Source: an uncultured Hyphomonadaceae bacterium (GTDB lineage: Bacteria; Pseudomonadota; Alphaproteobacteria; Caulobacterales; Hyphomonadaceae). From it: DNA of 64,000 bases. Both the position numbers and the translations under genes were made by a program. Of the stretch, positions 36,402 to 45,491 are shown one piece after another (position 1 is the stretch's first letter; each line of letters starts with the position of its first letter). The DNA is taken from contig CALKFG010000003.1 in assembly GCA_938084575.1 (NCBI GenBank), positions 124,001 through 188,000 on the forward strand. The letters are read 5' to 3'. A model generated the notes under the pieces. That model was not told where the DNA came from. It worked only from the letters and a program-made list of their open reading frames with translations, and ran no database searches.

Positions 36402-37802
36402 ATGACCCAGCGGGCATGGCCGGCCTGGGCGCGGCTCCATGAGATTGTGGATCTTTTGCGGCTATCGATCCCGATAGCTATTTCCCGCATGTCTGTCATG
36501 CTCATGGCCCTGACCGACGCCATCGTGCTGGGGCAAATTGATGAGGCCGAACTTCCGTTTGTTCTGAACTCCTGGCTGCCCATCGGCGTTGCCCTGGGCT
36601 TTGGCTTTGGACTGCTGATGGGCGTTCAGATCCTGACGTCGGAATTGTCCGGACGGAATGAGACAGATCAGACCGGGCGCATTTTCCGGCGTGGCTTTGT
36701 CTGGTCCCTTGTGCTGGGCACAGTGTTGACCCTCATGGTCTATGCCGGCGCGCAGCCTTTGTTTGACTGGATTTTTGTCGCGATCAATCCGAACACGGAG
36801 ATCAGCGCGACCTTAACCACCCAGACCGTTGCCGATGAAGTGGCCAAGGTGACGAGGATTCTTGCACTGGGTGTGGGGGGGTTCATGGTCTCCATGGTCT
36901 GCAGCTTTTATCTCGAAGCACTCCGGCGTCCCATCCTTGTCACCTGGGTGATGTATTTCGGCGTGGTCGTGAACCTGGTTATCGACCTTGCCCTGGTGGC
37001 CGGGTTTTGGGGCTTGCCTCAGATGGGCGCCGAGGGCGTTGCCTGGGCGACAACGGGGTCACGCTGGGCAATTACTGTCGTCCTGTTCGGTCTTGTCCTG
37101 TGGTTGACGCCTGCGCTGAAACCGTCGGTACCGGGCCCGGCAGATGAGCCCGTTCGCCAGCTCGCGGTCGGGTTCGGCACGGCAATCAGCAATGTTGCGG
37201 AATGGGGTGGCTTTAACCTGACCTATATCATTGCCAGTTTCATCAGCCTCGCGGTGAACGCAGCCTATGGCTACACGGTACAGGTCATGGGTGTTTGTTT
37301 CATGCTGTTTGTTGGCATTGGTACCGCAACCAGCGTCAGGGTGGCAGAGCATTATGGGCGGGGGGATCTTGCGGGTGTCCAGCGGGCGTCACGGCTCGGC
37401 GTTGCCGCGACATTTCTGATTGGGGCGCTTCTTGCGCTTGTCCTCGTGGCGTTCGGTCCATGGGTGGCCCGGGGTCTGGTGGATGCCGAGGCCGACATCG
37501 ATGGCCTGGTCCTCGCGCCGATGATTACGAGCCTGTTGGTGTATGCTGCCTTTGCAACGACGTTTGACGGCTTGCAGGCCGTCGCGTCCATGGCTCTGCG
37601 GGCTCAGAACAGGATCTGGGTGCCGAGCCTCATTCACATCGGGTCATTCTTTGTTTTGATGATACCGGCCACCTACATTTTGGGGATCAGCCTGCAGCGC
37701 GGCGCAGCGGGCATGATGGAGGGCGTGTGTCTGGCGCTGCTTGTAGCGGGTGGGCTGCAATGGTGGGTTCTGGAACGCAAGACGGCGCATCACAAAGTGT
37801 GA
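36402..37802 (+). CDS. MATE family efflux transporter
   Basis: Multidrug and toxin extrusion-type inner-membrane antiporter of 466 residues with about 12 transmembrane helices. N-terminal LLRLSIPIAISRMSVMLMALTDAIVLGQI and GFGFGLLMGVQILTSELSGRN are typical of the family (NorM group). Cation-coupled export is expected; the substrate is unknown. It lies 17 bases downstream of the DAHP synthase. A long hairpin overlaps its stop codon. Confidence 0.93.
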   Translation: MTQRAWPAWARLHEIVDLLRLSIPIAISRMSVMLMALTDAIVLGQIDEAELPFVLNSWLPIGVALGFGFGLLMGVQILTSELSGRNETDQTGRIFRRGFVWSLVLGTVLTLMVYAGAQPLFDWIFVAINPNTEISATLTTQTVADEVAKVTRILALGVGGFMVSMVCSFYLEALRRPILVTWVMYFGVVVNLVIDLALVAGFWGLPQMGAEGVAWATTGSRWAITVVLFGLVLWLTPALKPSVPGPADEPVRQLAVGFGTAISNVAEWGGFNLTYIIASFISLAVNAAYGYTVQVMGVCFMLFVGIGTATSVRVAEHYGRGDLAGVQRASRLGVAATFLIGALLALVLVAFGPWVARGLVDAEADIDGLVLAPMITSLLVYAAFATTFDGLQAVASMALRAQNRIWVPSLIHIGSFFVLMIPATYILGISLQRGAAGMMEGVCLALLVAGGLQWWVLERKTAHHKV

Positions 37803-37811
37803 CACGCCGTC
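37781..37811. terminator. Hairpin between convergent MATE and HU genes, possible bidirectional terminator
   Basis: GACGGCG (37781-37787) pairs with CGCCGTC (37805-37811), and inside it TCACA pairs with TGTGA around an AAG loop. The stem covers the MATE stop codon. No good T-run follows on either strand, so it may act poorly as a terminator. Confidence 0.45.
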
Positions 37812-37834
37812 CTTAAGATCGTCTGGAAGATGAA

Positions 37835-38101
37835 TTAAATGTCTTTCAGAACGGAGGCAGGCTTGAAAGCTGCCGATGTTTTTTCTGCAATCTGGATCTT
37901 CTCGCCCGTTGCCGGGTTTCGTCCTTCACGCGCGCCGCGCGTCTTTGCGACGAAGGTTCCGAAGCCAGCGATTGCGACGGAGTCCCGACTTTTGACAGCG
38001 CCGGAAATCGCATCAAAAACGGCATCAACTGCACGACCGGCTTCGGCCTGAGACATGTTGGTCGCTTCAGCTACAGATTTGGTCAGTTCACCCTTGTTCA
38101 T
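37835..38101 (-). CDS. hup: HU family DNA-binding protein
   Basis: Histone-like protein of 88 residues, standard HU size. It starts MNKGELTKSVAEATNMSQAEAGRAVDAVFDAI and contains the DNA-binding arm with GFGTFVAKTRGAREGRNPATGEKIQIAEKTSAAFKP. It bends and compacts DNA. ATG 38101 follows AGGAGAG. It is transcribed toward the MATE gene. Confidence 0.97.
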   Translation of the reverse strand: MNKGELTKSVAEATNMSQAEAGRAVDAVFDAISGAVKSRDSVAIAGFGTFVAKTRGAREGRNPATGEKIQIAEKTSAAFKPASVLKDI

Positions 38102-38206
38102 TGGGCTCTCCTCTTAATTGACGGCCAAGATTGCCGTGCGGTGACTTGTCCATGATTCGGGCGGGGTGAATATCCCGTTTGCCCAACATTTACAGGCGAT
38201 TCCGGG

Positions 38207-39157
38207 CTAAATCGCCAAAATCCAGCCCTCTTCGGTCTCAATATGTGCAATTTCTTCCGTCTGGAGTCCGCGCGGGGGCCCGAATGCCGCCGCCAGGAAT
38301 CCGGCTTTATCCGCTGAGAAAAAGCGGTCCGAGAGGGCGCGGACCTGCGCGGCATCGCGGATCTGTCCTAGGGATAGGTCGGTTGCCACGGTAGAGGGAT
38401 AGACCTCGGCAAGAACACATCGGATCGTGTCGGGCCGGCTTTTTGAAAGGTCCTGAAATCCGGTTTCAAACGGCCAGATGCGGCTGTCCGGAAGCGCCGC
38501 GCGCAACGCGGTCAGGGTCGGCAGACCGAGCAGGACCTGGCTTCCCACCGCCCCGGTATAGGCCAGTTGCCAGACCGATTTGGGCCGGGCGGAAAATGTG
38601 TCCTGGATCCAGATTTCTGTTCGTCTCTGATCCGGCAGGGGGCGCGACGGGGCCTGCCGGCCCTTTTTGGTTTTCGGCAGATAAGGACTGTCGGGGCGCG
38701 TATGAGGGGCGCCCCAAAAAGGGAAACGGCCGCCGCTGATCCGGGCATTGAGATCCTCGGCAAACCCAAACCGGTCATTGCGATTGTCGACCTGCTGAAC
38801 CATGCGGTCGGAGATGAATCGATGCATCGCCTTCCAGGCCGGGGCATGTCCGGTGTCCAGTTTAAGGGCCTGCGCCGTGCCTCTTGGGTATCCGAAGGCA
38901 AAATCAAACCCGACCAGAAGACGACGGCCCCGGTCCAGATGGCGCTGAATGCGATGCAGAAGCTGGGCTTCAGCTTCCAGACGCGTCGGCGGATTGGACA
39001 CCTCAAAGTGGATACGACCTCGCTTATCCCGATACCGGTCCCCGATCCAGATGGAATCGGCACCGGTTTTAGGGACGGAGGACGCACTCCAGTCAGCAAC
39101 AATATAAGCGTCGAACAGCTTCTGGCCGACAGCGCCTTTATTGTTCCGGAAGGTCAC
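38207..39157 (-). CDS. Conserved protein of unknown function (family often labelled CbiG or MGD synthesis)
   Basis: Protein of about 316 residues without signal peptide or membrane segment. The N-terminal FDAYIVADWSASSVPKTGADSIWIGD and LLVGFDFAFGYPRG are distinctive; they resemble a family seen in alphaproteobacteria that is annotated, without good evidence, as cobalamin biosynthesis CbiG or molybdopterin dinucleotide synthesis. The DxxxxG/GFDFxFGxP pattern recalls RNase H-fold proteins of the DUF429 kind. Start is GTG 39157 without a clear ribosome site, 4 bases from the MDR gene stop, so it is probably cotranscribed with that gene. I assign no function. Confidence 0.65.
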   Translation of the reverse strand: MTFRNNKGAVGQKLFDAYIVADWSASSVPKTGADSIWIGDRYRDKRGRIHFEVSNPPTRLEAEAQLLHRIQRHLDRGRRLLVGFDFAFGYPRGTAQALKLDTGHAPAWKAMHRFISDRMVQQVDNRNDRFGFAEDLNARISGGRFPFWGAPHTRPDSPYLPKTKKGRQAPSRPLPDQRRTEIWIQDTFSARPKSVWQLAYTGAVGSQVLLGLPTLTALRAALPDSRIWPFETGFQDLSKSRPDTIRCVLAEVYPSTVATDLSLGQIRDAAQVRALSDRFFSADKAGFLAAAFGPPRGLQTEEIAHIETEEGWILAI

Positions 39158-39161
39158 AGGA

Positions 39162-40187
39162 TCAGGACAGCTTGACCAGCATCTTCCCTTTGTTCTGGCC
39201 GGAAAAAAGACCCATGAACGCGTCTGGTGCCGCCTCGATTCCCTCCATTACAGTCTCTTGGAAGTTGAGTTTTCCAGAGCCGATCCACTCCGCCATGTCT
39301 CGCATGAAGTCATTCTGCATGTCGGCATGTGTCGACACGATAAAACCGCGGATTTGCAGTTGCTTGCCCACGATCTGGATCACATTGCTTGGACCGGGCC
39401 GTGGCTCTGTATCATTATATTGAGAGATCATGCCGCAGATCGCCATACGTGCCATCGGGCGGGCAAGTTCGATGGCGGCCTGAAAGTGATCGCCTCCGAC
39501 ATTGTCGAAATAAACATCTATCCCCTTTGGCGCAGCGACCCGGAGTGCTTCCAGCAGAGCCTCATAGCTGTCGGCCTTCTGATAATCTATGCAGGCATCC
39601 GCACCGAGAGATTTGACGAACGCGACTTTCTCCGCCCCGCCAGCTGATCCGATTACGGTACAGCCTTTGATTTTAGCGATCTGAACGACGGCGGAACCGA
39701 CGGCGCCAGCGGCTCCGGACACGAGTACCGTGTCACCCTCTTTCAACTGGGCGATTCGGAGGATGCCCGCATAGGCCGTAAGGCCTGGCATGCCGGCAAT
39801 TCCAAGGAAGGCACTGTCGGGTAATCCGGTGTCGGCGGGACGGACACTGGCGAGGACGGCTTCTGGCCGCGCGGTCCAGACTTCCCGCCAGCCGGCCATG
39901 GATTGAACGAGGTCACCGACTTTGAAATCCGGGTGTCCGGAGGCTGTTACATGCCCGATTGCACCACCTTGCAACAATTCACCTATTTGAAAGGGCGGGA
40001 CATAGCTCTCACGATCATACATGCGGCCACGCATATAGGGGTCGACTGACATCCAGCTGTTGCTTACCTGAATCTCGCCGTCCTTCGGAGATGCGACATC
40101 TTCCGTTTGCAGGGTGAAATCACCCGGCTTAGGGGCTCCGACGGGGCGTTGTGCCAGTGCCCATCCTCGAGATGTCAGATTGCTCAT
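39162..40187 (-). CDS. NADP-dependent medium-chain reductase (CurA/leukotriene B4 dehydrogenase-like)
   Basis: Zinc-free medium-chain reductase of 341 residues. The Rossmann motif is SGAAGAVGSAVVQIAKIKG, preceded by GMPGLTAYAGIL; the N-terminal half has SVDPYMRGRMYDRESYVPPF, typical of enoyl/alkenal reductases that reduce activated double bonds with NADPH. ATG 40187 follows AAAGGA. Transcribed with the unknown gene at 38207. Divergent from the nucleotide-sugar genes. Confidence 0.92.
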   Translation of the reverse strand: MSNLTSRGWALAQRPVGAPKPGDFTLQTEDVASPKDGEIQVSNSWMSVDPYMRGRMYDRESYVPPFQIGELLQGGAIGHVTASGHPDFKVGDLVQSMAGWREVWTARPEAVLASVRPADTGLPDSAFLGIAGMPGLTAYAGILRIAQLKEGDTVLVSGAAGAVGSAVVQIAKIKGCTVIGSAGGAEKVAFVKSLGADACIDYQKADSYEALLEALRVAAPKGIDVYFDNVGGDHFQAAIELARPMARMAICGMISQYNDTEPRPGPSNVIQIVGKQLQIRGFIVSTHADMQNDFMRDMAEWIGSGKLNFQETVMEGIEAAPDAFMGLFSGQNKGKMLVKLS

Positions 40188-40327
40188 GCCAGTATCCTTT
40201 CTGTGACGTTGCATTCATCTGGCCGTTCTTGGAGCTTATGAAAAGCCCCGATGGTAAGAAACCGTAACGCCAATTGATTATAAGAACCGTCATGGAAGCT
40301 TGTGCAGGCCGCCCCGGCCCGCCTATT

Positions 40328-40339
40328 TACCGGTCGGTA
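40328..40339. promoter_or_regulatory. Short palindrome TACCG-GT-CGGTA upstream of the gnnA-like gene
   Basis: Perfect 5-bp inverted repeat with a 2-base centre, 15 bases before ATG 40354 and in the divergent region with the MDR reductase. It resembles half-sites of TetR-family operators, but no regulator gene is near. Confidence 0.3.
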
Positions 40340-40353
40340 GCGTGGAGTTTTCA

Positions 40354-41271
40354 ATGCGGCATCTGAGAGTTGGTCTGATCGGTGCCGGCGTTTTTGGCGG
40401 TTATCACGCGGACAAAATTTCTGGCTCCCGCAAAACCGTTTTCGCGGGAATTTACGACCCGGACGCCGACCGCTGTACGCGGCTCGCTGAAGGTTACCAG
40501 ACCCAGTCACATAGCAGTCTGAAACAGCTCCTTGCGCACTGCGACGCCGTCATTGTTGCAAGTCCTGCGGTGTATCATGAAGACATTGTTGGCGAGGCTA
40601 TCGGCCAAGGGTGCCATGTTATGGTCGAGAAGCCCCTGGCCTTGACAGGAGCGGGCGCCGACCGGCTGGCAGAGCAGGCGAGGCTGGCTGGGGTAATACT
40701 GCAGGTCGGCCATCAGGAGCGCTTCGTTCTGGCAGCGATGGGACTTTTTAGTCTGCCGGAGCGCCCCCGGCAGATTCAGACCTGGCGGATGTCGCCTCCT
40801 TCACCTGAGAATCGAGCTGGTGATGTGTCGGTGATCTGGGATCTTATGATTCATGATCTCGACATGGTTGCGCGCCTCATGGGGCGTCCGAGCCGGGTCG
40901 AGGCGTCCGGCCGTTGTGTTCATACCGAGCATTTGGATGACGCAGAGGCCAATCTGACCTTTGCGGCGGGAGGCGCCCAGCTTCGCGCAAGTCGCTGCGC
41001 CGATGCGCGAGACCGGCGTATGATCCTGACATATCCGTCAGGTCACATCACATTAGATTTTTTGCGACGGACTGTTGAGAATACGACACCGTTCCCGATC
41101 ATATCTGACGTTTCAGACCAAGTGTCCGACCCCTTGGAACGGGCAGATGAATCCTTCTTTTCAGCCTGCCTTGGTGAAGGTGACTGCGCCATTCCCGGTC
41201 ATGAAGCGGCGATGGCGGTCCATCTTGCTGAGCAGGCGGATTGTGCCGCTTTAAGTGCGATAGGAAACTAA
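40354..41271 (+). CDS. Gfo/Idh/MocA-family oxidoreductase, GnnA-like
   Basis: NAD-dependent sugar oxidoreductase of 305 residues. Rossmann motif GLIGAGVFGGYHADKI (about residues 7-22), MVEKPLALT with the catalytic-region Lys, VGHQERF, and VIWDLMIHDLDMV with conserved His. The combination with an aminotransferase 1 base downstream fits GnnA/GnnB, which turn UDP-GlcNAc into UDP-GlcNAc3N for lipid A with amide-linked acyl chains, known in several alphaproteobacteria. Another 3-keto nucleotide-sugar is possible. ATG 40354 follows GGAG. Confidence 0.82.
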   Translation: MRHLRVGLIGAGVFGGYHADKISGSRKTVFAGIYDPDADRCTRLAEGYQTQSHSSLKQLLAHCDAVIVASPAVYHEDIVGEAIGQGCHVMVEKPLALTGAGADRLAEQARLAGVILQVGHQERFVLAAMGLFSLPERPRQIQTWRMSPPSPENRAGDVSVIWDLMIHDLDMVARLMGRPSRVEASGRCVHTEHLDDAEANLTFAAGGAQLRASRCADARDRRMILTYPSGHITLDFLRRTVENTTPFPIISDVSDQVSDPLERADESFFSACLGEGDCAIPGHEAAMAVHLAEQADCAALSAIGN

Positions 41272-42447
41272 ATGATGGCCTACTCTGATCGGGACTCCGG
41301 GCAATTGATCGATTTGCCGGCTGATGCGCCCATCCAGCTTTTTGATCTGAAGACGCAACAGGCACTTATCCGGCCAGCGCTGGAGAAAAGGTGGAGCGAT
41401 ATTCTTGACCATGGCCGGTATATTGGTGGTCCTGAGGTCGAGGAGTGTGAGCGCGAATTGGCCGAATTTACCGGGGCTGCAGATGCCGTCGCCGTTGGCT
41501 CGGGGACGCAGGCGCTTGTCATGCCGCTTCTGGCCATGGGAGTCGGTGCCGGCGATGCGGTGTTCATTCCAGGGTTCACCTACAATGCGACAGCGAATGC
41601 GGTTTTGCTCTCGGGCGCCTTTCCTGTCCTGGTCGACATCGATCCACGAACCTTCAATATCGATCCCAGTGACCTCCAACGAAAAATTGATGCCGTAAAG
41701 GCGGCAGGGGATCTGACGCCGCGCGCGATTATGCCTGTCGATCTTTACGGCCTTCCGGCTGATTACCAGGCCATCCAGGCTGTTGCGGACGCCTGCGGAT
41801 TACGTGTGATCGCAGATGGAGCGCAGGCATTTGGCGGAAAAGATAATGGCAGGTGGGTCGGGAATATTGCCGAAATTACCGCGACGAGTTTTTACCCGAC
41901 AAAGACTCTGGGAGGGTATGGCGATGGCGGTGCGGTGCTGGTTCAGGACGCCGCCTTCGCTGACCGCCTGAGATCGATCCGCTGGCACGGAACCGGAGAC
42001 AATCGCAAGGAATCGGTCCGGGTTGGGATCAATGGCAGATGCGACTCGATCCAGTGTGCAGTTGTCACTGAAAAACTGACCCTCTTTAAGGCAGAACGCT
42101 TGCGCCGGGTGGCTGCGGCGGAGATTTATGATGAGCGCCTTGGAGGCCTGGTTGAGCAACAAACCGCCCTGGACGGACAGGAAAATGGCTATGGCCTCTA
42201 TACCATTCGCGTTCAGCACCGCGATCGGGTCCGGGCAGCGCTTTCCGAAGCCGGGGTCCCCACGGGGGTTTATTACGATATGGCCATCCATGAGATGCCG
42301 GCTTTTGCCCATTGCGCGGTGTTTGGCCCGCTGCCCGCGTGCGAGGCAGCTGCCCGTGAATCGCTCAGCCTTCCAATGCATCCCTATCTCAGTGAAGCGC
42401 AGATCCATCGCGTGTGTGATGCGCTTGAAATCAGTTTGAAGGGCTGA
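41272..42447 (+). CDS. DegT/DnrJ/EryC1/StrS aminotransferase, GnnB-like
   Basis: PLP-dependent sugar aminotransferase of 391 residues. It has GSGTQALVMPLLAMGVGAGDAVFIPGFTYNATANAV, the Asp/Gln pair IADGAQAFGG, the PLP Lys in SFYPTKTLGGYGDGGAV, and a substrate loop WHGTGDNRKESVRVGINGRCDSIQ. This order matches WbpE/GnnB-type enzymes that aminate a 3-keto nucleotide sugar made by the oxidoreductase encoded directly upstream. Its ATG is immediately after that stop. No lpx gene is in the window. Confidence 0.88.
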   Translation: MMAYSDRDSGQLIDLPADAPIQLFDLKTQQALIRPALEKRWSDILDHGRYIGGPEVEECERELAEFTGAADAVAVGSGTQALVMPLLAMGVGAGDAVFIPGFTYNATANAVLLSGAFPVLVDIDPRTFNIDPSDLQRKIDAVKAAGDLTPRAIMPVDLYGLPADYQAIQAVADACGLRVIADGAQAFGGKDNGRWVGNIAEITATSFYPTKTLGGYGDGGAVLVQDAAFADRLRSIRWHGTGDNRKESVRVGINGRCDSIQCAVVTEKLTLFKAERLRRVAAAEIYDERLGGLVEQQTALDGQENGYGLYTIRVQHRDRVRAALSEAGVPTGVYYDMAIHEMPAFAHCAVFGPLPACEAAARESLSLPMHPYLSEAQIHRVCDALEISLKG

Positions 42448-42488
42448 AGGGCCTTTTCAGGCTGGCCGGTCCCGCATAGATCTGCGTT

Positions 42489-44141
42489 ATGACCCGTTCC
42501 CTCAGCATAATGGCAGCCCAACTGAACCCGATTGTCGGAGATATTGCCGGCAATCGGGAAATGGCCGAACGCCTGCACGCAGAAGCTTCGCAAAGTAATG
42601 TAGACCTCATTGTTTTTCCGGAGCTTTTCATCATTGGATATCCGCCAGAAGACCTGGTTCTGAAGGCCAGTGCTGTGGCCCTGTGTCGACAGGCTATTTC
42701 GGATCTGGCTCGTCTGACCATGACAGGTCCGGCCATGCTTGTCGGGGCCCCATGGAGCGAAGGTGAGGGCCTTTTTAATTCGGTCTTGCTGCTCAGGAAT
42801 GGCGAGATTGCCGGGCGCTATGATAAATATGAATTGCCCAATTATGGGGTCTTTGACGAAGTTCGGCTGTTCAAGCGTGGCGCCAGCCCGGGTGCTGTTT
42901 TTGAGATTAAGGGCATCCGGGTCGGCCTGGCAATTTGTGAGGACCTCTGGTACCAGCGGGTCCCCTCAGCTCTGAAGAAGCGGGGGGCTGAACTGATTGT
43001 GGCACCGAATGCATCCCCCTGGCGCCGGACTATCCAAAAAGAACGGGCCGCGGCCTTTGATGCCTGGCACGAATTTGGCTTGCCCTATTTGTTCGTAAAT
43101 CAGGTTGGTGGCCAGGATGAGCTTGTCTTCGATGGGGGCAGCTTCACAACCAATGGGCGGTACGCGGATCGTTGTCCGCTGGTCGGCTCATTCACTGACG
43201 GCGTTGCGCGCGTGACATTTGAGGCGGGTCAGTTTGTTCCGTCCGATACGGTGGTTTGTGCAGATCCGGATGGGTGGGATGCTGAATATCGCGCGGCAGT
43301 CCTTGGCCTCGGCGATTATGTCAACAAGAATGGCTTTCCGGGTGTCGTTTTGGGCTTGTCCGGGGGGGTCGACAGCGCGCTGACAGCCGCGATCGCAGTC
43401 GACGCATTGGGACCCGATCGCGTCTGGTGCGTCATGCTGCCTTCCAAGTACACCTCTGCAGACAGCCTCGAAGATGCCCGGGGCTGCGCCGACATGCTGG
43501 GTGTGAAGTATGATACAATTCACATCGAACCGGGCGTCGGGGCGGTCGCAAGCATGCTTCAATCTGTTTTTCGCGGGACGTCGCCGGATACCACCGAAGA
43601 GAATATTCAGTCCCGCTTGCGGGGTTTGGCTCTGATGGCCTTGTCGAATAAGTTTGGGCATATGGTGGTCACCACCGGCAATAAATCTGAAATGGCTGTG
43701 GGATATGCCACGCTGTATGGCGACATGTGCGGTGGGTTCAATGCCCTGAAAGACCTCTACAAAACCGAGGTTTTTGACTTGTCGCGCTGGCGCAATCAGA
43801 ATCATCCTGCCGGGGCTCTTGGTCCGGAAGGACAGGTCATGCCAGACAGGATTATCACCAAGCCGCCGAGCGCGGAGCTGCGTGAGGACCAGAAGGACGA
43901 GGACAGTCTTCCGGCATATGAGGTTCTGGATGATATTCTGCGCAGTTTGGTCGATCATGATGAAGATGTTGATGACATCATCGCCAGGGGACATGATGAG
44001 GCTGTCGTTCGCCGCATCGAGCACTTGCTTTATATCGCTGAATATAAACGGCGCCAGGCGCCCCCGGGCGTAAAGGTCGGAACAAAGAATTTTGGCCGGG
44101 ACCGTCGTTATCCAATCACCAATCGGTTCCGGGATGACTGA
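42489..44141 (+). CDS. nadE: Glutamine-dependent NAD+ synthetase
   Basis: Enzyme of 550 residues that amidates nicotinate adenine dinucleotide to NAD. The N-terminal nitrilase-like domain supplies ammonia from glutamine with catalytic Glu in VFPELF, Lys in RYDKYELPNYGVFDE and Cys in LAICEDLWY. The C-terminal synthetase domain has the ATP loop LGLSGGVDSALT and TTGNKSEMAVGYATLYGDMCGGF. The two-domain form is usual for alphaproteobacteria. It lies 41 bases after the aminotransferase gene. Confidence 0.97.
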   Translation: MTRSLSIMAAQLNPIVGDIAGNREMAERLHAEASQSNVDLIVFPELFIIGYPPEDLVLKASAVALCRQAISDLARLTMTGPAMLVGAPWSEGEGLFNSVLLLRNGEIAGRYDKYELPNYGVFDEVRLFKRGASPGAVFEIKGIRVGLAICEDLWYQRVPSALKKRGAELIVAPNASPWRRTIQKERAAAFDAWHEFGLPYLFVNQVGGQDELVFDGGSFTTNGRYADRCPLVGSFTDGVARVTFEAGQFVPSDTVVCADPDGWDAEYRAAVLGLGDYVNKNGFPGVVLGLSGGVDSALTAAIAVDALGPDRVWCVMLPSKYTSADSLEDARGCADMLGVKYDTIHIEPGVGAVASMLQSVFRGTSPDTTEENIQSRLRGLALMALSNKFGHMVVTTGNKSEMAVGYATLYGDMCGGFNALKDLYKTEVFDLSRWRNQNHPAGALGPEGQVMPDRIITKPPSAELREDQKDEDSLPAYEVLDDILRSLVDHDEDVDDIIARGHDEAVVRRIEHLLYIAEYKRRQAPPGVKVGTKNFGRDRRYPITNRFRDD

Positions 44142-44235
44142 AGACTCGGTTTTCTGGGGTGATCGTCTGCGACAGGGCACTGTTTCCTCAAGCCGGGCCC
44201 TAGCCCTGCCTTAATTGCCGGCCAAAGATCCTGGC

Positions 44236-44964
44236 ATGAGCGTGATCCTTGCCTTTCTTCTTCAGTCTGTCCTCGGCGATAAAATCGTCCAGGATGCGCT
44301 CTGGGCCTCGGAGGCGCCGCCAGGTTTGCGAGCCGCCTTTACTGTAGAGCTGACCAGTTCCGACGCGCGCCGGATTTTCCGGTTTGATCCGCGGCTCAGC
44401 GAAGATCAGCGTTGGTACCTGGTTGAAACGGATGGCGAAGATGCGGGACTCGACCGCATAGCCGCGTCTTGGGGGAATATGCCGGCGCCGGACAGCCGAT
44501 TGTTTCCGGATGATCTCCGGGCCAGTCTCGGGCGAGACCTGAAGCTTGATGACCATGGTGCGGCCTGGCGGATTGTCTTTCAGCATACCCCTTCTGAGAA
44601 CGATTCAGATCTCGACATATGGGCTACGCAGCATTTGCGGGCTGAGGCCTGGATTGATCCTGTGCGCCGCCACTTCCTACGGCTGGACTATAAGCTGCCT
44701 CGACCTGTCGCGGGGCCGGATGGGGGACGGCTCTTATCGTTTGAACAGACTTACCTTCTGGACCTCGCTCCACTTTGGGGCCTGAGTTTTGTGACCCAGT
44801 ACAGGCTCAAATTTGAAGCTCGGGCGGCTTTCCGTCTGGTCCGGCAAGAATATCTTGCCGTGATCTCGGAGGCGACATTCTTTTTTGCCAATGCGGAAAC
44901 GCAATCAGCCTATCTGGCTGAACAGGCGTCTCGCGCTGAGCCGGAGACAGGTCTGAACCGGTGA
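44236..44964 (+). CDS. Hypothetical protein, possibly secreted
   Basis: Protein of 242 residues that I do not recognise. A short hydrophobic N-terminus (MSVILAFLLQSVLG) may be a weak signal peptide, after which the sequence is largely beta-strand-like with many Asp, Arg and Trp residues (ARRIFRFDPRLSEDQRWYLVET), somewhat like LolA-type lipid-binding folds but without proof. ATG 44236 is preferred over TTG 44215 although no clear ribosome site is seen. Followed by the DUF1489 gene after 73 bases. Confidence 0.6.
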   Translation: MSVILAFLLQSVLGDKIVQDALWASEAPPGLRAAFTVELTSSDARRIFRFDPRLSEDQRWYLVETDGEDAGLDRIAASWGNMPAPDSRLFPDDLRASLGRDLKLDDHGAAWRIVFQHTPSENDSDLDIWATQHLRAEAWIDPVRRHFLRLDYKLPRPVAGPDGGRLLSFEQTYLLDLAPLWGLSFVTQYRLKFEARAAFRLVRQEYLAVISEATFFFANAETQSAYLAEQASRAEPETGLNR

Positions 44965-45037
44965 CAGAGATTAAAAGGGGGAACGAATTCTTCGGGCTAC
45001 CCTTTTCTTGGCGAGACTCACCTCTATGATCTCCAGC

Positions 45038-45454
45038 ATGACAGTTCATATGGTGAAATTGTGTGTGGGGGCGGATGACGTCGAGGATCTTAAGGTCTGG
45101 CAACGTCATTTGATGAAGACCGCTGCAAAGCCCTATCATCATACCCGCATGGTTCCCAAACGTGCCTCGGAGTTGCTGGAGGGTGGGTCGATCTACTGGG
45201 TTATCCGTGGCGTGATACAGGTCCGGCAGCGAATCTTCTCGGTCGAGTCTTTCCTCGACAGGCAGGGGCGCCGGGCCTGCGAAATTGTTCTTGAACCGGA
45301 AATTGTGATGGTTGAGCCGGTTCCAAAACGACCTTTTCAGGGGTGGCGTTATCTCAAAGCTGACGACGCGCCATCAGATCTGGCCGCGAACCGGGGAAGC
45401 GATGAGTTGCCCCCGGGTATCCGTGCTCAGCTCAAGCAGGCACTCGTCTGGTAG
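45038..45454 (+). CDS. DUF1489 family protein
   Basis: Protein of 138 residues. MTVHMVKLCVGADDVEDLKVWQ and TRMVPKRASELLEGGSIYWVIRGVIQVRQRI are the hallmark of DUF1489, a family found almost only in alphaproteobacteria and without known function. ATG 45038 gives the family start; the longer frame adds ten unrelated residues. No membrane segment or signal peptide. Confidence 0.9.
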   Translation: MTVHMVKLCVGADDVEDLKVWQRHLMKTAAKPYHHTRMVPKRASELLEGGSIYWVIRGVIQVRQRIFSVESFLDRQGRRACEIVLEPEIVMVEPVPKRPFQGWRYLKADDAPSDLAANRGSDELPPGIRAQLKQALVW

Positions 45455-45483
45455 TTGACAGATATATCCCGAAATCCTATGCG
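45455..45483 (+). promoter_or_regulatory. Predicted sigma-70 promoter of the hisS-hisZ-hisG operon
   Basis: Perfect TTGACA at 45455-45460, a 17-base spacer and TATGCG at 45478-45483. It starts directly at the DUF1489 stop. The transcript would have a leader of about 185 bases before hisS. Confidence 0.55.
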
Positions 45484-45491
45484 CGGGCACC

